Below, piece by piece: positions 55,701-64,000 of a stretch of 64,000 nt of DNA. The translations under genes and the position numbers were made by a program. The notes beneath the pieces were generated by a model. It worked only from the letters and a program-made list of their open reading frames with translations, searched no databases and was not told the origin of the DNA. The stretch covers positions 9,731,001-9,795,000 of the forward strand of contig NC_079875.1 of assembly GCF_029227915.1 (NCBI RefSeq), read 5' to 3'. The stretch's first letter is position 1. Each line of letters starts with the position of its first letter. The DNA comes from Hydractinia symbiolongicarpus (taxonomy: Eukaryota; Cnidaria; Hydrozoa; Anthoathecata; Hydractiniidae).

Positions 55701-58312
55701 ACAGTGCTTATTTTTGTGAATAAAAAAATGTAGACATTAATCAGATGTGAAGAAGAATTAGGAAAAAGGGAATGAAGAATCTCTTGTCAGTAAAGGCTGT
55801 AACACAAACAAACAACTGCAGTTTTTATTGTAAAAAGACAGCCAACTGAATTTTCATGCAAGAAGTTAGGATCTGACTATGTTATTATTTTCATACAATA
55901 ACTTCCGTTTTCATAACTACAAGAATGTTATTATAACATGATATAACTTCAAGAACAAAGCACAGGTTGTTTACTTTATCCTCAAAGGTCCTTGTATATA
56001 CGCCAAGCTAACCTTTAATGTATTAAAACAATTCTGTATTTTGTTACTAAATTTGGTTTGAAAATTGTATTTTTTAAGGTATTTTATATGGTAAATATTT
56101 AAGAAAAAAAAAATTGACGTCTTTTTTCTTAACTCTTAGGTTCTGTTTATATCATAATTGTGGATTGCCTTTATAATGTGTCTGTGACTTTAATCTATTT
56201 TACACTTTTACACATACTTCGAATATCGATTTCAATTTGTAGGTAACAACGATTTGTTCATTGATTATGGCCCACCACCAAAAAATCATAGTTACTTGTA
56301 CGAAGCTCTGGGAAGTGTTTTTGAACCTTACATTTTTCGTGGTAGCGTGAAAAAATTAAACACTAGAGATGAATTTCTACAAACATTTGAATATGGAGGG
56401 TACTACAAAATCACTATAGATGGTAAATTAACTTTTTTGTTCTTATATAAGAAGTTTGTTGGTGTTGCAAATTCTGTTACCAGTGTTCTTGTTTAAAAAT
56501 CTTCTTCTTTAAAAATTGTGGTTTATCAACTGTTTGAGAGAAGAAAAACAAAACAGATATTGTTAGAAAGAGATCATAATGATCGCAGTATTGTTGAATG
56601 AAGGAATTTTAGTAGTAAAAATCTTAAATCGTGTATCCATAATATTGTTTTTTAGATGGCCATCTTGTGATGGTGATGTTAAATTCAAATTACTGGAGCT
56701 CACGAGCATATGGAGTAGATCCAAAAATAACGATAATTGGCGATGAACAGTTGTTGTGGCTAAAGAAACTGTTAGAGGATGCCAGTCACCGAAAACAAAA
56801 AGTTGTTCTTGCTGGTCATATTCCACCAGGGTAAGCTTTTCATATTTTTACATATACTGACAACCGAATAAAATTAAGTTCCTGGTCAGCACATTCTTAC
56901 CATTATGCTATCCTAAAAGGCACATAATCATTTGATTGCACAATTTTATTTTATTTTAAACTTACATTAATTTAAAGTGTGCAGAAATTAGAAATTCACA
57001 AAAACAAACATGAAAAGAATAACAATTCCGCACTTGGTACTCTGTAGGCATAATTCATTGCATGCAAGCTACTCTCTTTTACTCTCTTTGTGTAAGATAT
57101 GACCATAAAATTTTTGCTGTTGCAAGATATTACTTCTTTTTTCCCCGTAACAAAAATTATATTTACCTGCAGAATTAAATCCTTGCAAGTGATAGCAATC
57201 TATTTTTTTTGAACATTTCTATTATGATTATTGCTTTCAGTTGTTCAACCTACCCAGGAGAAAAAAACATGTGGCTTCAAAATTATACAGAAGCCTACCT
57301 GGAATTTACCACAACCCTGTATCCTGATGTTGTCACAGGTATTCATTAAATATTATTTTTTTTTTCTGATGTTGTGGTCATTTTTTTCACAATAATGACT
57401 TCACATTAATTTCATATTTGTAACAACTAATCGAGAAGCTTGAAACTTTTAAATTCTTTTAAAAAGCTCTTTTCTGACTTTTTCATTTGTGATGCATGTA
57501 CTTGTTTTAATTTAGGCCAGCTTTTTGGGCATACTCATTCTGATAAGGTCAAACTTCAAAATATAAAAGAGTCACGCAGTGATGCCTTTCTACTAATCTG
57601 TCCAAGCATTACACCTAATTATCAAAACAACCCAGCCTTTCGTCTGTATGAGTACGATGTCCAACATAAGCAACTGCAAGATTATACCCAATTCCACTTT
57701 GATTTGACTGTCTCAAATGGTAAGTAAAAGAATTAATCAATTTATAGTTCACACTCCTACCTAAAGTGAAAGAATTAATCAAATTCTGAATTGTTTTTGG
57801 TGGCAATATTTTCTATAGCTAAGCAAATTGATTTTCACTGTTTTCGAATTTTGCTTTTGATAACTATCAACACTATGAAACATCAACTTCTTTTTCAGAT
57901 TATAATCTAAATGTTAAAACAAAGTGCTGTCATGCTTTGCCTAAATTCTGCCATACTCTGTTTCAATACTTTAGCCATTACTTTTATGGTTCATTCCTAC
58001 TTTAACCCTAAAGTGTAAACTTCATTATTAATGTATTTGTATTTTTTAGTTTTCCAAAAGTCATTTTGGTCAAAAGAGTATTCGTTCAGGGAAGAGTATG
58101 GAAGACAACTAACGGTGAATAGTATGGGTTTTTTTATAGATGATTTGTTGAATGCTTCAAGCTCCACTTGGTTTAAGTATTCCACCCATATGAAATCTCA
58201 GTATGATAGTATATTGTTCACCAAAAGGTTTGCTGAATATTGTGGTGCAAAATTTACTGATGTAGTTTCCTATGAAAAGTGTTTGCAAAAGTATATTAAT
58301 ATTGGTGTATAG
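45520..58312 (+). CDS. Type II membrane metallophosphoesterase, SMPDL3/PPN1 endopolyphosphatase family
   Basis: Eight exons: 45520-45588, 52018-52486, 53019-53147, 56243-56422, 56656-56830, 57241-57338, 57516-57719 and 58050-58312. All junctions are GT-AG and the joined frame is 528 residues. An acidic cytoplasmic tail (residues 1 to about 60) precedes one membrane segment (ILLAVIVAMLAVSLAAVVF), so the catalytic part faces the lumen or outside. All metal-site motifs of the calcineurin-like fold are present: FFQISDTHLDIYY, ITGD, GNNDLF, LAGHIPPG and FGHTHSD. The GNND form, the transmembrane anchor and the early Cys pattern recall yeast PPN1, whereas SMPDL3 enzymes are normally secreted and carry GNHD. 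The substrate (polyphosphate or nucleotides) is inference. Intron 1 is 6.4 kb and holds LINE-C. AATAAA lies at 58619-58624. Confidence 0.88.
46748..46770. repeat. (AAT)n microsatellite, possible 3' tail of LINE-C
   Basis: About eight AAT units. Its position about 600 bases beyond the LINE-C stop on the LINE strand fits a 3' UTR tail. Confidence 0.7.
46905..47290. repeat. Diverged tandem duplication, roughly 180 bp per unit
   Basis: Two successive units share AATGGACATGAGAATAGAGT/AATGGACTTGGAATAGAACG and GGACAAGGCAAAATCAACAA/GGACAAAATCAACAAATAAA. It probably belongs to the 3' UTR of LINE-C. Confidence 0.55.
47351..49423 (-). CDS. LINE-C (CR1-like) reverse transcriptase ORF
   Basis: A 690-residue open frame. 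It contains a linker with RPADVWKFIHRILNPKKDK and the RT blocks WKIGKVSPIPKCDN, YRPVSVLPTLSKVYERC, SGFRKHHSTTTLLLK, MFLDYSKAFDTVDF, FGVPQGSVLGPILFNLYV and QFADDTSCYDH. The CR1-type C-terminal end includes LAFNQGKTKIMLFS and SRLDYCNVVFSNAPDYKL. RT motifs look intact. The frame lacks the endonuclease, which sits upstream in other frames, so this Met is probably internal to the original ORF2. The element lies antisense in intron 1 of the PPN1-like gene. Confidence 0.9.
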   Translation of the reverse strand: MSVVYSSESADDKLDILNELISSCIERHAPLKRIKVTRPPAPWLKDLRINDMQSKCRELRHKAHLTQSDSDWDNFRDIRNNLKRTIKHTRKTFFKKALSSKRPADVWKFIHRILNPKKDKICLDPTTLNDHYVSTANRILNAVPTTQDDLLNHINNFQLRNDRSELYFRHVTYAEVETELKSLRMDCSAGFDNIPVALIKPVLEYLISPLTHVINSGIDEQKFHTQWKIGKVSPIPKCDNATSPDQYRPVSVLPTLSKVYERCIANQICEYISSENVLKDTMSGFRKHHSTTTLLLKIHDDIIKAMEKGEVTLAMFLDYSKAFDTVDFKTIITKLYHLGFSKPAVLWMFSYLNNRLQYVQIDDCSSSMETVQFGVPQGSVLGPILFNLYVTDLQDAVHGTVCQFADDTSCYDHCKQNELPNAIEQLTQRLDNLCDWSSNNNLAFNQGKTKIMLFSGSGMSQTHKLDDDTHVTFNIKHCDKLIERVASYKLLGVHFDEHLAWDTHLNQLLKSTYCKLSVLRKLKHSASQYLRKQLAETLLLSRLDYCNVVFSNAPDYKLNRINKVLRCAAAFVTAHYCTTADILNLKWLPSKERINLNMLKLAHKSLHETEFPTYLKGLEMKKTERTTRSSERCVSEFKVNALDKTFIGRSSRQLNDLPTSLRKEVVYKKFVYGAKCYLSDRALAKYINKH
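49430..50090 (-). pseudogene. LINE-C endonuclease remnant
   Basis: The minus strand reads VELPGFKLVYKNREERRGG, GGVAAYVKDDIDFKL, HSKILLGVFYQPNF, then after a frameshift HIVITGDMNINLLEN, then after another frameshift LVQHVTKPTRRGTTLINHF and EISDHDAIYACI. The N-terminal third of the nuclease, including its catalytic Glu, is missing at the junction with the upstream ORF. The element therefore cannot retrotranspose on its own. Confidence 0.8.
50017..50565 (-). CDS. LINE-C N-terminal protein with signal-like leader, 2A peptide and Cys-rich finger
   Basis: A 182-residue frame. Residues 1-19 are hydrophobic and signal-peptide-like (MRKILFYTLILTTFVISSS). Residues 64-72 are GDIEVNPGP, a canonical 2A ribosome-skipping motif (50350-50376). 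A PHD-like Cys cluster follows (CSTCSKVVRC, CSQCLDVSHAVC, CDRC). In retrotransposons with 2A motifs, the ribosome releases the upstream peptide and continues with the downstream protein, so the finger-endonuclease-RT protein would have been made as a separate chain. The frame runs out of register at about 50090, where endonuclease coding resumes in another frame after a deletion. Confidence 0.85.
   Translation of the reverse strand: MRKILFYTLILTTFVISSSDQQVHYETSLPSLPKNTQARHLKRGKSRVLYYSNCSATFNLILDGDIEVNPGPGFVAPKCSTCSKVVRCNQKRLLCSQCLDVSHAVCQNKQHLVTNSRVPYETMCDRCLHTVLPFLNVSLNTSYVESENDVSMTDYHLEALNKNKHLLKISTLSNMLNYQVSS
52758..52783. repeat. (TA)n microsatellite
   Basis: About 13 TA units, in intron 2 of the PPN1-like gene. 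Confidence 0.9.
53195..53353 (-). mobile_element. Miniature Helitron with expanded 5' end
   Basis: It has the same family terminus as 45206-45303: hairpin CCCGTGGATTTTCCACGGG, then CTAACGACTAG and a flanking T. The 5' end reads TCTCATAATGCCCGTATACG, preceded by A. Inside, GACAGACGTATACGGGCATT is present three times and a (GACA)n run precedes it. It lies in intron 3 of the PPN1-like gene. Confidence 0.8.
54067..55072 (+). mobile_element. piggyBac-type non-autonomous element
   Basis: The ends are TTAACCCTTCCCG and CGGGAAGGGTTAA, exact inverted complements that include the TTAA target duplication (54067-54070 and 55069-55072). Subterminal palindromes such as TCCCGGACTAGTCCGGGA are present. The roughly 1-kb body keeps only the start of a transposase ORF. 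It lies in intron 3 of the PPN1-like gene. Confidence 0.88.
54318..54593 (+). CDS. piggyBac transposase N-terminal fragment
   Basis: A 91-residue acidic peptide begins MATGFSAYCGSGSSPF and contains SDSEDKDFLGFSDGGEE. Acidic, Ser-rich N-termini with a DxFxGF motif are usual in PGBD-type transposases. The DDD catalytic domain is absent. The position between piggyBac ends supports the assignment. Confidence 0.6.
   Translation: MATGFSAYCGSGSSPFSSSNASFGLSINELNLKEDSDEDVVASDDPINRLFGQSDSEDKDFLGFSDGGEECVDESSTDNDEVAEPSLKKAS
55365..55548. mobile_element. AT-rich MITE with AGCGCTAATTT ends
   Basis: AAATTAGCGCT at the left is mirrored by AGCGCTAATTT at the right, and partly matching AAACAAATTAAATAA/TTTGTTTATTTGATAAA flanks follow. 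The interior repeats TAGCGTTA and GCTATT motifs. It lies in intron 3 of the PPN1-like gene. Confidence 0.55.
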
Positions 58313-58624
58313 TATTTTTTTTAAAAACATTGTTATGTTAGTTAAACTTTTTTTTTTAATTTGCACAAATATACTGCTTGTTTTTCTACATTTCCACATC
58401 ATCTCTATACAGCTTAACATTATTAACGTTGAGCTAAACAAAAATAGTTAAGTGTGAATCACACTTGCAAATATTTACATCACAAATTTTGTTTACAAGT
58501 GAGATTTTTCACATACCATAGCACTCGTAATTTTTTTAGTGGGTGCTTTTTGTAGCTCTTTAATAGTTTTATTCAAGAAATGGTATGCATTCTTAATTAG
58601 TCACTATTTCAACCTATCAATAAA

Positions 58625-59300
58625 ACACAAGAACGCTACAATTAAAAATCTGCAGAAACCAGAATGTAAATGTATAATGCGAAAGGATAATGTGAACTAT
58701 AAGATCCACTGCAGCCTAAGTTGTTTTTTCTATAAGCGACTTATCTGAGAAATTGAGACAAAATAGGGGTAGTTAGTCTTTAAATTTTATTATTTTGTAG
58801 GATCAGATATTTAGCTCATGGGTCAGTCACAAAAAATTAGTTTACAAGCTGAGGAGAAGTAAAAAGCAGCCAACAACAACAACAAAAGTAAAATAATAAA
58901 ATTACAATACAGTTCGAATGTTAGCTTTCACATACGCAGAGCTGGCATAAATAATTACTTTTATAACAGACCATTGTTTTTTAGAGAAACTAATTACATT
59001 GCAAAAAAATATCAATATAACAGAGAAAATATTTATGAACTCTGAAAAGTGAATTAACGACATCAGTAATACTCACTTTTTATTAATTTTCTTTCTTTTG
59101 TTGGTCATGGTATTATTATAATAATTTAATTTAAAACAATAACAACAAAGAAAAAAGGTCTGAATTGATTTTTTTTCTAGATAAGCAATTATATGAGACT
59201 TCTTTCCATCTATTGTTTTTAAGTTGAGGTCCACCTCTTGCATAGTTGTAGTACTTGACGGACTATTTTGCATGATGCAGTTTCACCACAGAGATACACA
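58625..59300. other. Downstream flank of the PPN1-like gene
   Basis: No exon or intact element is recognised. Confidence 0.35.
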
Positions 59301-59314
59301 AGATAAATATTTAC

Positions 59315-59530
59315 TGCTTTTGTTGACAGTCAGATCGAGTAACCGGAAGTAATTTGTCCATTTATTTAACACAGAAACCGTTTTACCATTTGATTCTTTG
59401 ACAACTTTTTTCACCCTCTTGGTCCATTGCCCTTTGAAGACATCACAAACTAACAATCATGGTTTCTTTGGAGCTTTTAGTTCTTCTTGAATTCATTTGA
59501 TGTGAGGAATTAGTATCTTTATCATTTTCT
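59315..59530 (-). pseudogene. Decayed DDE transposase fragment (pogo/Tigger-like)
   Basis: The minus strand translates to LLVCDVFKGQWTKRVKKVV, KESNGKTVSV, NKWTNYFRLLDLTVNKS. This resembles the region around the second catalytic Asp in a cnidarian-type DDE transposase family. Stops interrupt both ends. Confidence 0.5.
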
Positions 59531-59539
59531 TGTGTTTTT

Positions 59540-60759
59540 CTCAGCTTAATAATTCAGTGGTTTATATGGGCTAACATTGTTTGACTGATAGATAAGCTAA
59601 ATATGCATGTATTTTGACTGTAGTCAGAATTTTGTGATTGTTATGGAAAACATTCATAATCTCTGTACTCTGTATGTCCAACACAGGTTGGAAAAACAAT
59701 AACTCTGTCTGTGGACTCCTTCACATGCACCAGTGTTGCAATAAAATTTTGTCAATTACAGTAGTAATACGTCACTCACGTCATAACACAATAGAATTTG
59801 ACTTTATTAATTTTATTCTTTGGGCCAGTTGTAATTAAATTGTTGTCTCATTGATCTAACAATATCTAACTTCATACACAACACAACATAGGCCTTTGAT
59901 AGGTGTTTTTGTGAAAGATAAATAAGAACGGGAAAAAAGTGTCTGGAGTTAGACATGTATACACTATAGGATAATGGAATGCACCAACATTTTCCCATAG
60001 TTCAGAAATATTCATACCTCATAAGTTTTTTCAAGTCAAATTTTCTAAATCTGTTATTTTTGTTTCTTCTATTATACATATCTTTATCTATTTTATACAA
60101 CTCATTTTTATCACTCATTTTTTAATCTTATCTGCTGTTCCATCCAAGTGTTAATAAGTGTTAATTAGAAATGTTTGTCATTATTTGGTATTTTATTTTC
60201 ACCAATGATTGGAAATTGCATAAGACGTTAGTCCTTGCAGATCTACTTAATTTTTTTGAAATTTTTGTTAGAATATATAGTCAGATAAGGTAAACATTCT
60301 GCACTTTTTTAAAATTTTTTAATTTATTCTGCAGCGTTTTTTCTACTTACAATTTATCGTATTGTAAAAACATCATCAAATTTATCTCATTACTATCGTA
60401 CCAGTGATAAGAATAACCAGTCCTCTATTTAAATCCACACCACACCCACACTAAAAGTTCACGAACGTAACGAACATTTACCAAAGGACGAGACACTTTT
60501 AAAAGAGGCAGCGAGATTGTTTCTTATCGCCGAATGTGATAAGAAACCTAAAGTAATGGGAGGAGATTGTGTGGATGGAAAATTTAAAGACTCATAACAG
60601 CTTTTTGCGCAAGAAATCAAGATATAATTAATAAATTTGAAAGGCTTGCTATTAAAGCTTTATTTTGAGACGTTTGGCAGATGATTAACTCCTGTAATTT
60701 GAAAAAAATAAATTTTTGAACTCTTATTAAGTTAGTAGAGCAGTTTTTTAAGATATTAA
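59540..60759. other. AT-rich spacer
   Basis: No supported gene. A small hairpin (GTTTCTTATC/GATAAGAAAC) occurs at 60519-60547. Confidence 0.35.
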
Positions 60760-61388
60760 AAAATAAGAACGACAAAATCTACGACATATCCAAATATATC
60801 TTTCAGCAAGCTTTCGCCAACGCCCAGGTTGGCATGTTCACACTGCTTCTAAATTTTATTTTACAAGTTAGAGATAAAATACTAAACATAAAAGGATATA
60901 ATAGGAAGAAAATAGAGCTATTATAATAATTCTAAAGGCATAGATTTTACCATGTTATTTAAAATGGGACAGTCACGCTCAATTAATAAGCTCTCCATCA
61001 GAGTAAGTTTAAAATCTTTAGACTCTTCCGCAAGTACTGAGAAGTTGTGAAACGATGCTGGAGAGTAATTACAAAACATTAAATGTTCGAGAACGGCACT
61101 GGCCTGGGGACCAAGTTTAACGCGTTTACCTGTAAGTGCAGAAATATCTAAATGCTCAGACATACGGACTTTAAAATGACGTTTTGTTTTGCCATAATAA
61201 GTGGCGTTGCAGCCACTACACTTAAAACAGTAAACGAGTCCGGAGCGTAACGATTCGGGTATTCTGTCCTTAAAGGCAAAGCAGCTACGTGGCCTCCTCT
61301 TAGAAAAAAATATAAGTTTAACATTACAATGTGCACGTTTGCACCGTTTGTTTAAGCAGAAACTGTTCTGCTTAAACAAACGGTGCAA
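60760..61388 (-). mobile_element. Penelope-like element C-terminal fragment with GIY-YIG endonuclease
   Basis: The frame 61388-60921 (155 residues) encodes KDRIPESLRSGLVYCFKCSG and then CNATYYGKTKRHFKVRMSEH, the GIY-YIG nuclease of Penelope elements, complete with the Cys pair before it. The 3' region at 60760-60920 contains a stem-loop (GCCAAC...GTTGGC followed by GAAAG) and AAGATATATTTGG, typical of Penelope terminal sequences. The RT part is missing because the left arm is joined to an inverted segment. Confidence 0.8.
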
Positions 61389-61540
61389 ACGTGTTCTAAT
61401 TTGTAAGGTAATCTTTCCTAAAAAAAATGTAGAAATATCTCAGTTGAAGACTATTCTTGGAAGGAATGGATACCCTTCAAAGGTTTTTAAATTCTGTCTC
61501 AGAATTTTCAAGAGCAGAAATTACAAACCGAAGGAACAAG
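61357..61540 (+). mobile_element. Inverted Penelope segment, head to head with the GIY-YIG fragment
   Basis: The plus strand here encodes RLFKQKLFCLNKRCKR, VEISQLKTILGRNGYPSKVF, which belongs upstream of the nuclease in a Penelope protein. It is in opposite orientation to 60921-61388. The join forms a near-perfect palindrome (TTTGCACCGTTTGTTTAAGC against GCTTAAACAAACGGTGCAAA, 61338-61394). Confidence 0.65.
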
Positions 61541-61590
61541 TGTCCCTTGCTGTTTCTTCTTTTTTTTTGATGGTTGGTTTGATAGGCATC

Positions 61591-63967
61591 TCATGTCATG
61601 TTGGCATTTTTGTTGGCCCTTAGGTTGGCTCTTTCAATTTTTCGCTTCTCTCTCTCTTCTTTTTCCTTTTTCTTCCTCTGGAGCTCTTCAAGTAGGTCTA
61701 CTTGAGTAATGACCTTCCTGCGTAGATCAAGTTTCATCCTTTTTACCTTAGGCTTGTTAACAGGCCCCTTTATTTTGTCTAGATACAGCTCCTCGAAACT
61801 TTTGTTTTTTGGGCTGCCACCACTCTTCGTCCTCGAAGTTGAAACGTTTCCAATGTGTTCTACCTTCCATCCATTTGGTATCCAGTAAAAACCAGACGGA
61901 GCCTAGTACGGATAATCTCCGAGGTATTTTGTCAAAAAGCTTGAATCGGAATTTTCGGCACTCGAAGACAGGGTACTTTTCTTTCGTACTGTTAGCTACT
62001 GGTGCACTAGACACAGGAGTGGAAAACGACTGCACAGGAGGAAAGTTAACCTGATTTAAGTTTGGTGTGGCGGAAGATATAACAATAACAGCTTCCACAT
62101 CAGTTGTTGGTGTAGCAGGAGTTGGGACAGCGTCAAGAGCTTCGTTTGTTCCACAAATTGCTTGATCAACGTTCCTTTATGTAAATTTTTAAAATTAAAG
62201 TATATAATTATTGAAAATATGCTTAAAGAAAAAATTTATAACGTTGGTATTTATACTCACTCTTCCGCAAGCTTATCCCAATCAAGCTTGTTCCCAGTTT
62301 TCTTCCACTCCTCATACTTTGCCACAAGTCTTTGATCCAACCGATGTTTAGGATATTCTGACCTATCAATTGGCCATATTCCTGCAAATCAAATTTATTT
62401 CAAGTTATTAAGTGTAAAAATTACTTGAGCATAATCAACATTATTATTTAAGTTTACCTGTTGATTCGAGGCCACTGATTACATTTTCTTTGTGCATTCC
62501 ATCGTTCCATATTTTGCACAACTGATTAACAAAATCAGATTTGGTCATTTGATGTTTTGGACCGAACGTATTGACACGTTCTTGGAGAAGTTTCTCCCAA
62601 AGACGCTTAAGTGGTCCAAAGCAAGCAACATCCAATGGCTGCATAACATCCATTACGTGTGGCGGGAACTTAGGTATAATAATATTTTCAGCCGGTGCGC
62701 GGGATATAACCTGGATGGAGATATGGGTAAGATATCCATATAACAGCAGTAGAAGTGGTCTGTCAGTCACTGTATCCGCAAAATGGTTGCAAATACTTCA
62801 GAGTCCATCCACCCTAATGTAAGGTAAGCAGAAATATGTAAATATGTTATGTAAATTTCTCTGTTTAGATAAAATATATGCGGTAAAGTTATATACCATT
62901 CTCGGACTTTCCGTAATATGTGTTAGGCAGCGCCATATCTCCAAACCAACTAGATTGCATATTCTTGCCTCTAAATATTATCAAGGGATCCAAAACAACC
63001 CCAGCAGCACTACAAAAACCAAGGGCTGTGATGTTCTCACGTCCCGCCCCGAAACGAAGTTTCAGTGCGCGTTGACCCTGAAAAACGCGAAAGTGTTAAG
63101 TGTAAAAACTTATATTATATAACATCTTATGCTGACAAATGATGATATACATTTACGGAGACAACTCTTCCTTTAGAGGGATCTGTGGGAAAGCCACTCT
63201 CATAACAATTCCAAATGCGTGATGCGTTCAAAGTTGGATATTGCTCAAATATCTATAAAATAAAATGAGGGAATTCTTATGATGACATATATCTTGTGCG
63301 GTTATCTTTTTATAAAGGATTGAAAAATCAATATGGTCCTGTTATAAAAATAAAGGTGTTTGGTTACCTTCTCAAGTTGATCGTAGAAGTCATATATGAT
63401 AAACGGATTAGATGTATTGGATTTTCTGGCAGTGCTTATCATCTCTGCTTTTTTATGCGACAGTCTGTTCCTTCGCATAAAACTTCGTAACCAGGTAAAT
63501 CCTGGCTTCCCACCTTCAAACTGAACTGCGTTTATATTATTAACAGAAATGTAATGGCCGACTAAGTCCTGGAAAAAAAATAAAAATTTATTTAATTGCA
63601 CGGCTCCATATACACAGCAGTTTAGTTCAACTTGTAGGATTGTATATATTTACATTGTGGGACATTATGGGGCTAAACCCAAGGTTGCACACAACTGAGA
63701 TTTTTCCGTTTCAACATCAAAGAAGCATTTTCTACCAGCTTTCCCAAGCTCAACACCTTCGCGCCGTTTTCTTAAACGGAAGCGTATCGTGGCCTTGTTT
63801 ATTTTGTAGCGCTTTGCAATACCACGAACTGATGATCCAGGAACTGAATCAAATTCGTGCAAAGCATCCTGAACGTCCTTTTCTGTCCATGCATTCGTAA
63901 ATTTTTTCGGCAACTTTCGACTACCAACTCTTTTTTTACCCATGTTTGTTGCACATTGTTTGTTCAT
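61591..63967 (-). pseudogene. pogo/Tigger-like DDE transposase gene, spliced and decayed
   Basis: Minus-strand exons: 63967 to about 63690 (HTH: DALHEFDSVPGSSVRGIAKR, INKATIRFRLRKR), 63568-63368 (CENPB-type: GGKPGFTWLRSFMRRN), 63252-63157, 63077-62897, 62813-62458, 62381-62261 and 62174-61591. Junctions are GT-AG with consistent phases except after the first exon. Catalytic-core motifs include IWNCYESGFPTDPS, RENITALGFCSAAGVVLDPL and FPPHVMDVMQPLDVACF. Exon 5 carries a frameshift near 62790. The usual YDGHLTH is LYGYLTH, so the second catalytic Asp is replaced by Tyr. Another frameshift near 61790 precedes a charged C-terminus (ELQRKKKEKEEREKRK). It is either a transposon that carried introns or an abandoned domesticated gene. 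Confidence 0.75.
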
Positions 63968-64000
63968 AGAAGAAGAAAAGGAAAAGAAAAAAATACTTAA

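Overview
The window is AT-rich eukaryotic DNA with short exons, GT-AG introns (two candidate GC-AG introns), no operons and a heavy load of decayed mobile DNA. Six host genes can be assembled exon by exon, and reading phase is preserved at every predicted junction. The animal-type HERC1 and LRRC58 homologues, Penelope elements, a CR1-type LINE carrying a 2A peptide, RTE, piggyBac, mini-Helitrons, tRNA-SINEs and palindromic MITEs point to an invertebrate metazoan. A cnidarian is my best guess, but this is inference from gene and repeat style, not proof.

Host genes, left to right: (1) 3-2106 (+), the last four exons of a HERC1-type HECT ubiquitin ligase, truncated by the window edge; (2) 5079-7479 (-), a secreted cyclophilin with a long acidic/serine-rich N-terminal extension; (3) 8488-11288 (-), a complete five-exon LRRC58-like leucine-rich-repeat protein; (4) 12724-20561 (-), an eleven-exon, about 812-residue protein with three double-stranded-RNA-binding domains followed by a Nudix-like domain whose metal-binding helix is degenerate, which is the most unusual gene here; (5) 32797-35312 (+), a secreted and probably GPI-anchored protein of uncertain family; (6) 45520-58312 (+), a type II membrane metallophosphoesterase of the acid sphingomyelinase-like/PPN1 endopolyphosphatase family, with a 6.4-kb first intron full of transposons. 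At the right edge, 61591-63967 (-) is a spliced pogo/Tigger-like DDE transposase gene that has decayed.

Mobile DNA fills most of the rest. 3.2-4.4 kb: Penelope reverse transcriptase fragment cut by a 207-bp ATT repeat. 22.5-26.9 kb: an RTE-type LINE with an uninterrupted 1063-codon ORF, inserted with an 8-bp target duplication into an older ORF1-bearing LINE; a second RTE fragment lies at 31.5-31.9 kb. 38.5-44.6 kb: a near-complete antisense LINE (ORF1 zinc fingers, endonuclease, RT) split by two later insertions. 47.3-50.6 kb: an antisense CR1-like LINE with a 2A peptide inside the PPN1-like intron. 45.2 and 53.2 kb: two miniature Helitrons. 54.1-55.1 kb: a piggyBac-type element with TTAA ends. 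60.8-61.5 kb: a Penelope GIY-YIG endonuclease fragment with an inverted piece joined head to head. Two tRNA-derived SINE families, several palindromic MITEs and a 129-bp minisatellite are also present.

The host genes do not form an evident pathway. The long stretches 26.95-31.5 kb, 35.3-36.9 kb, 37.4-38.5 kb and 58.6-60.8 kb hold no gene I can support.
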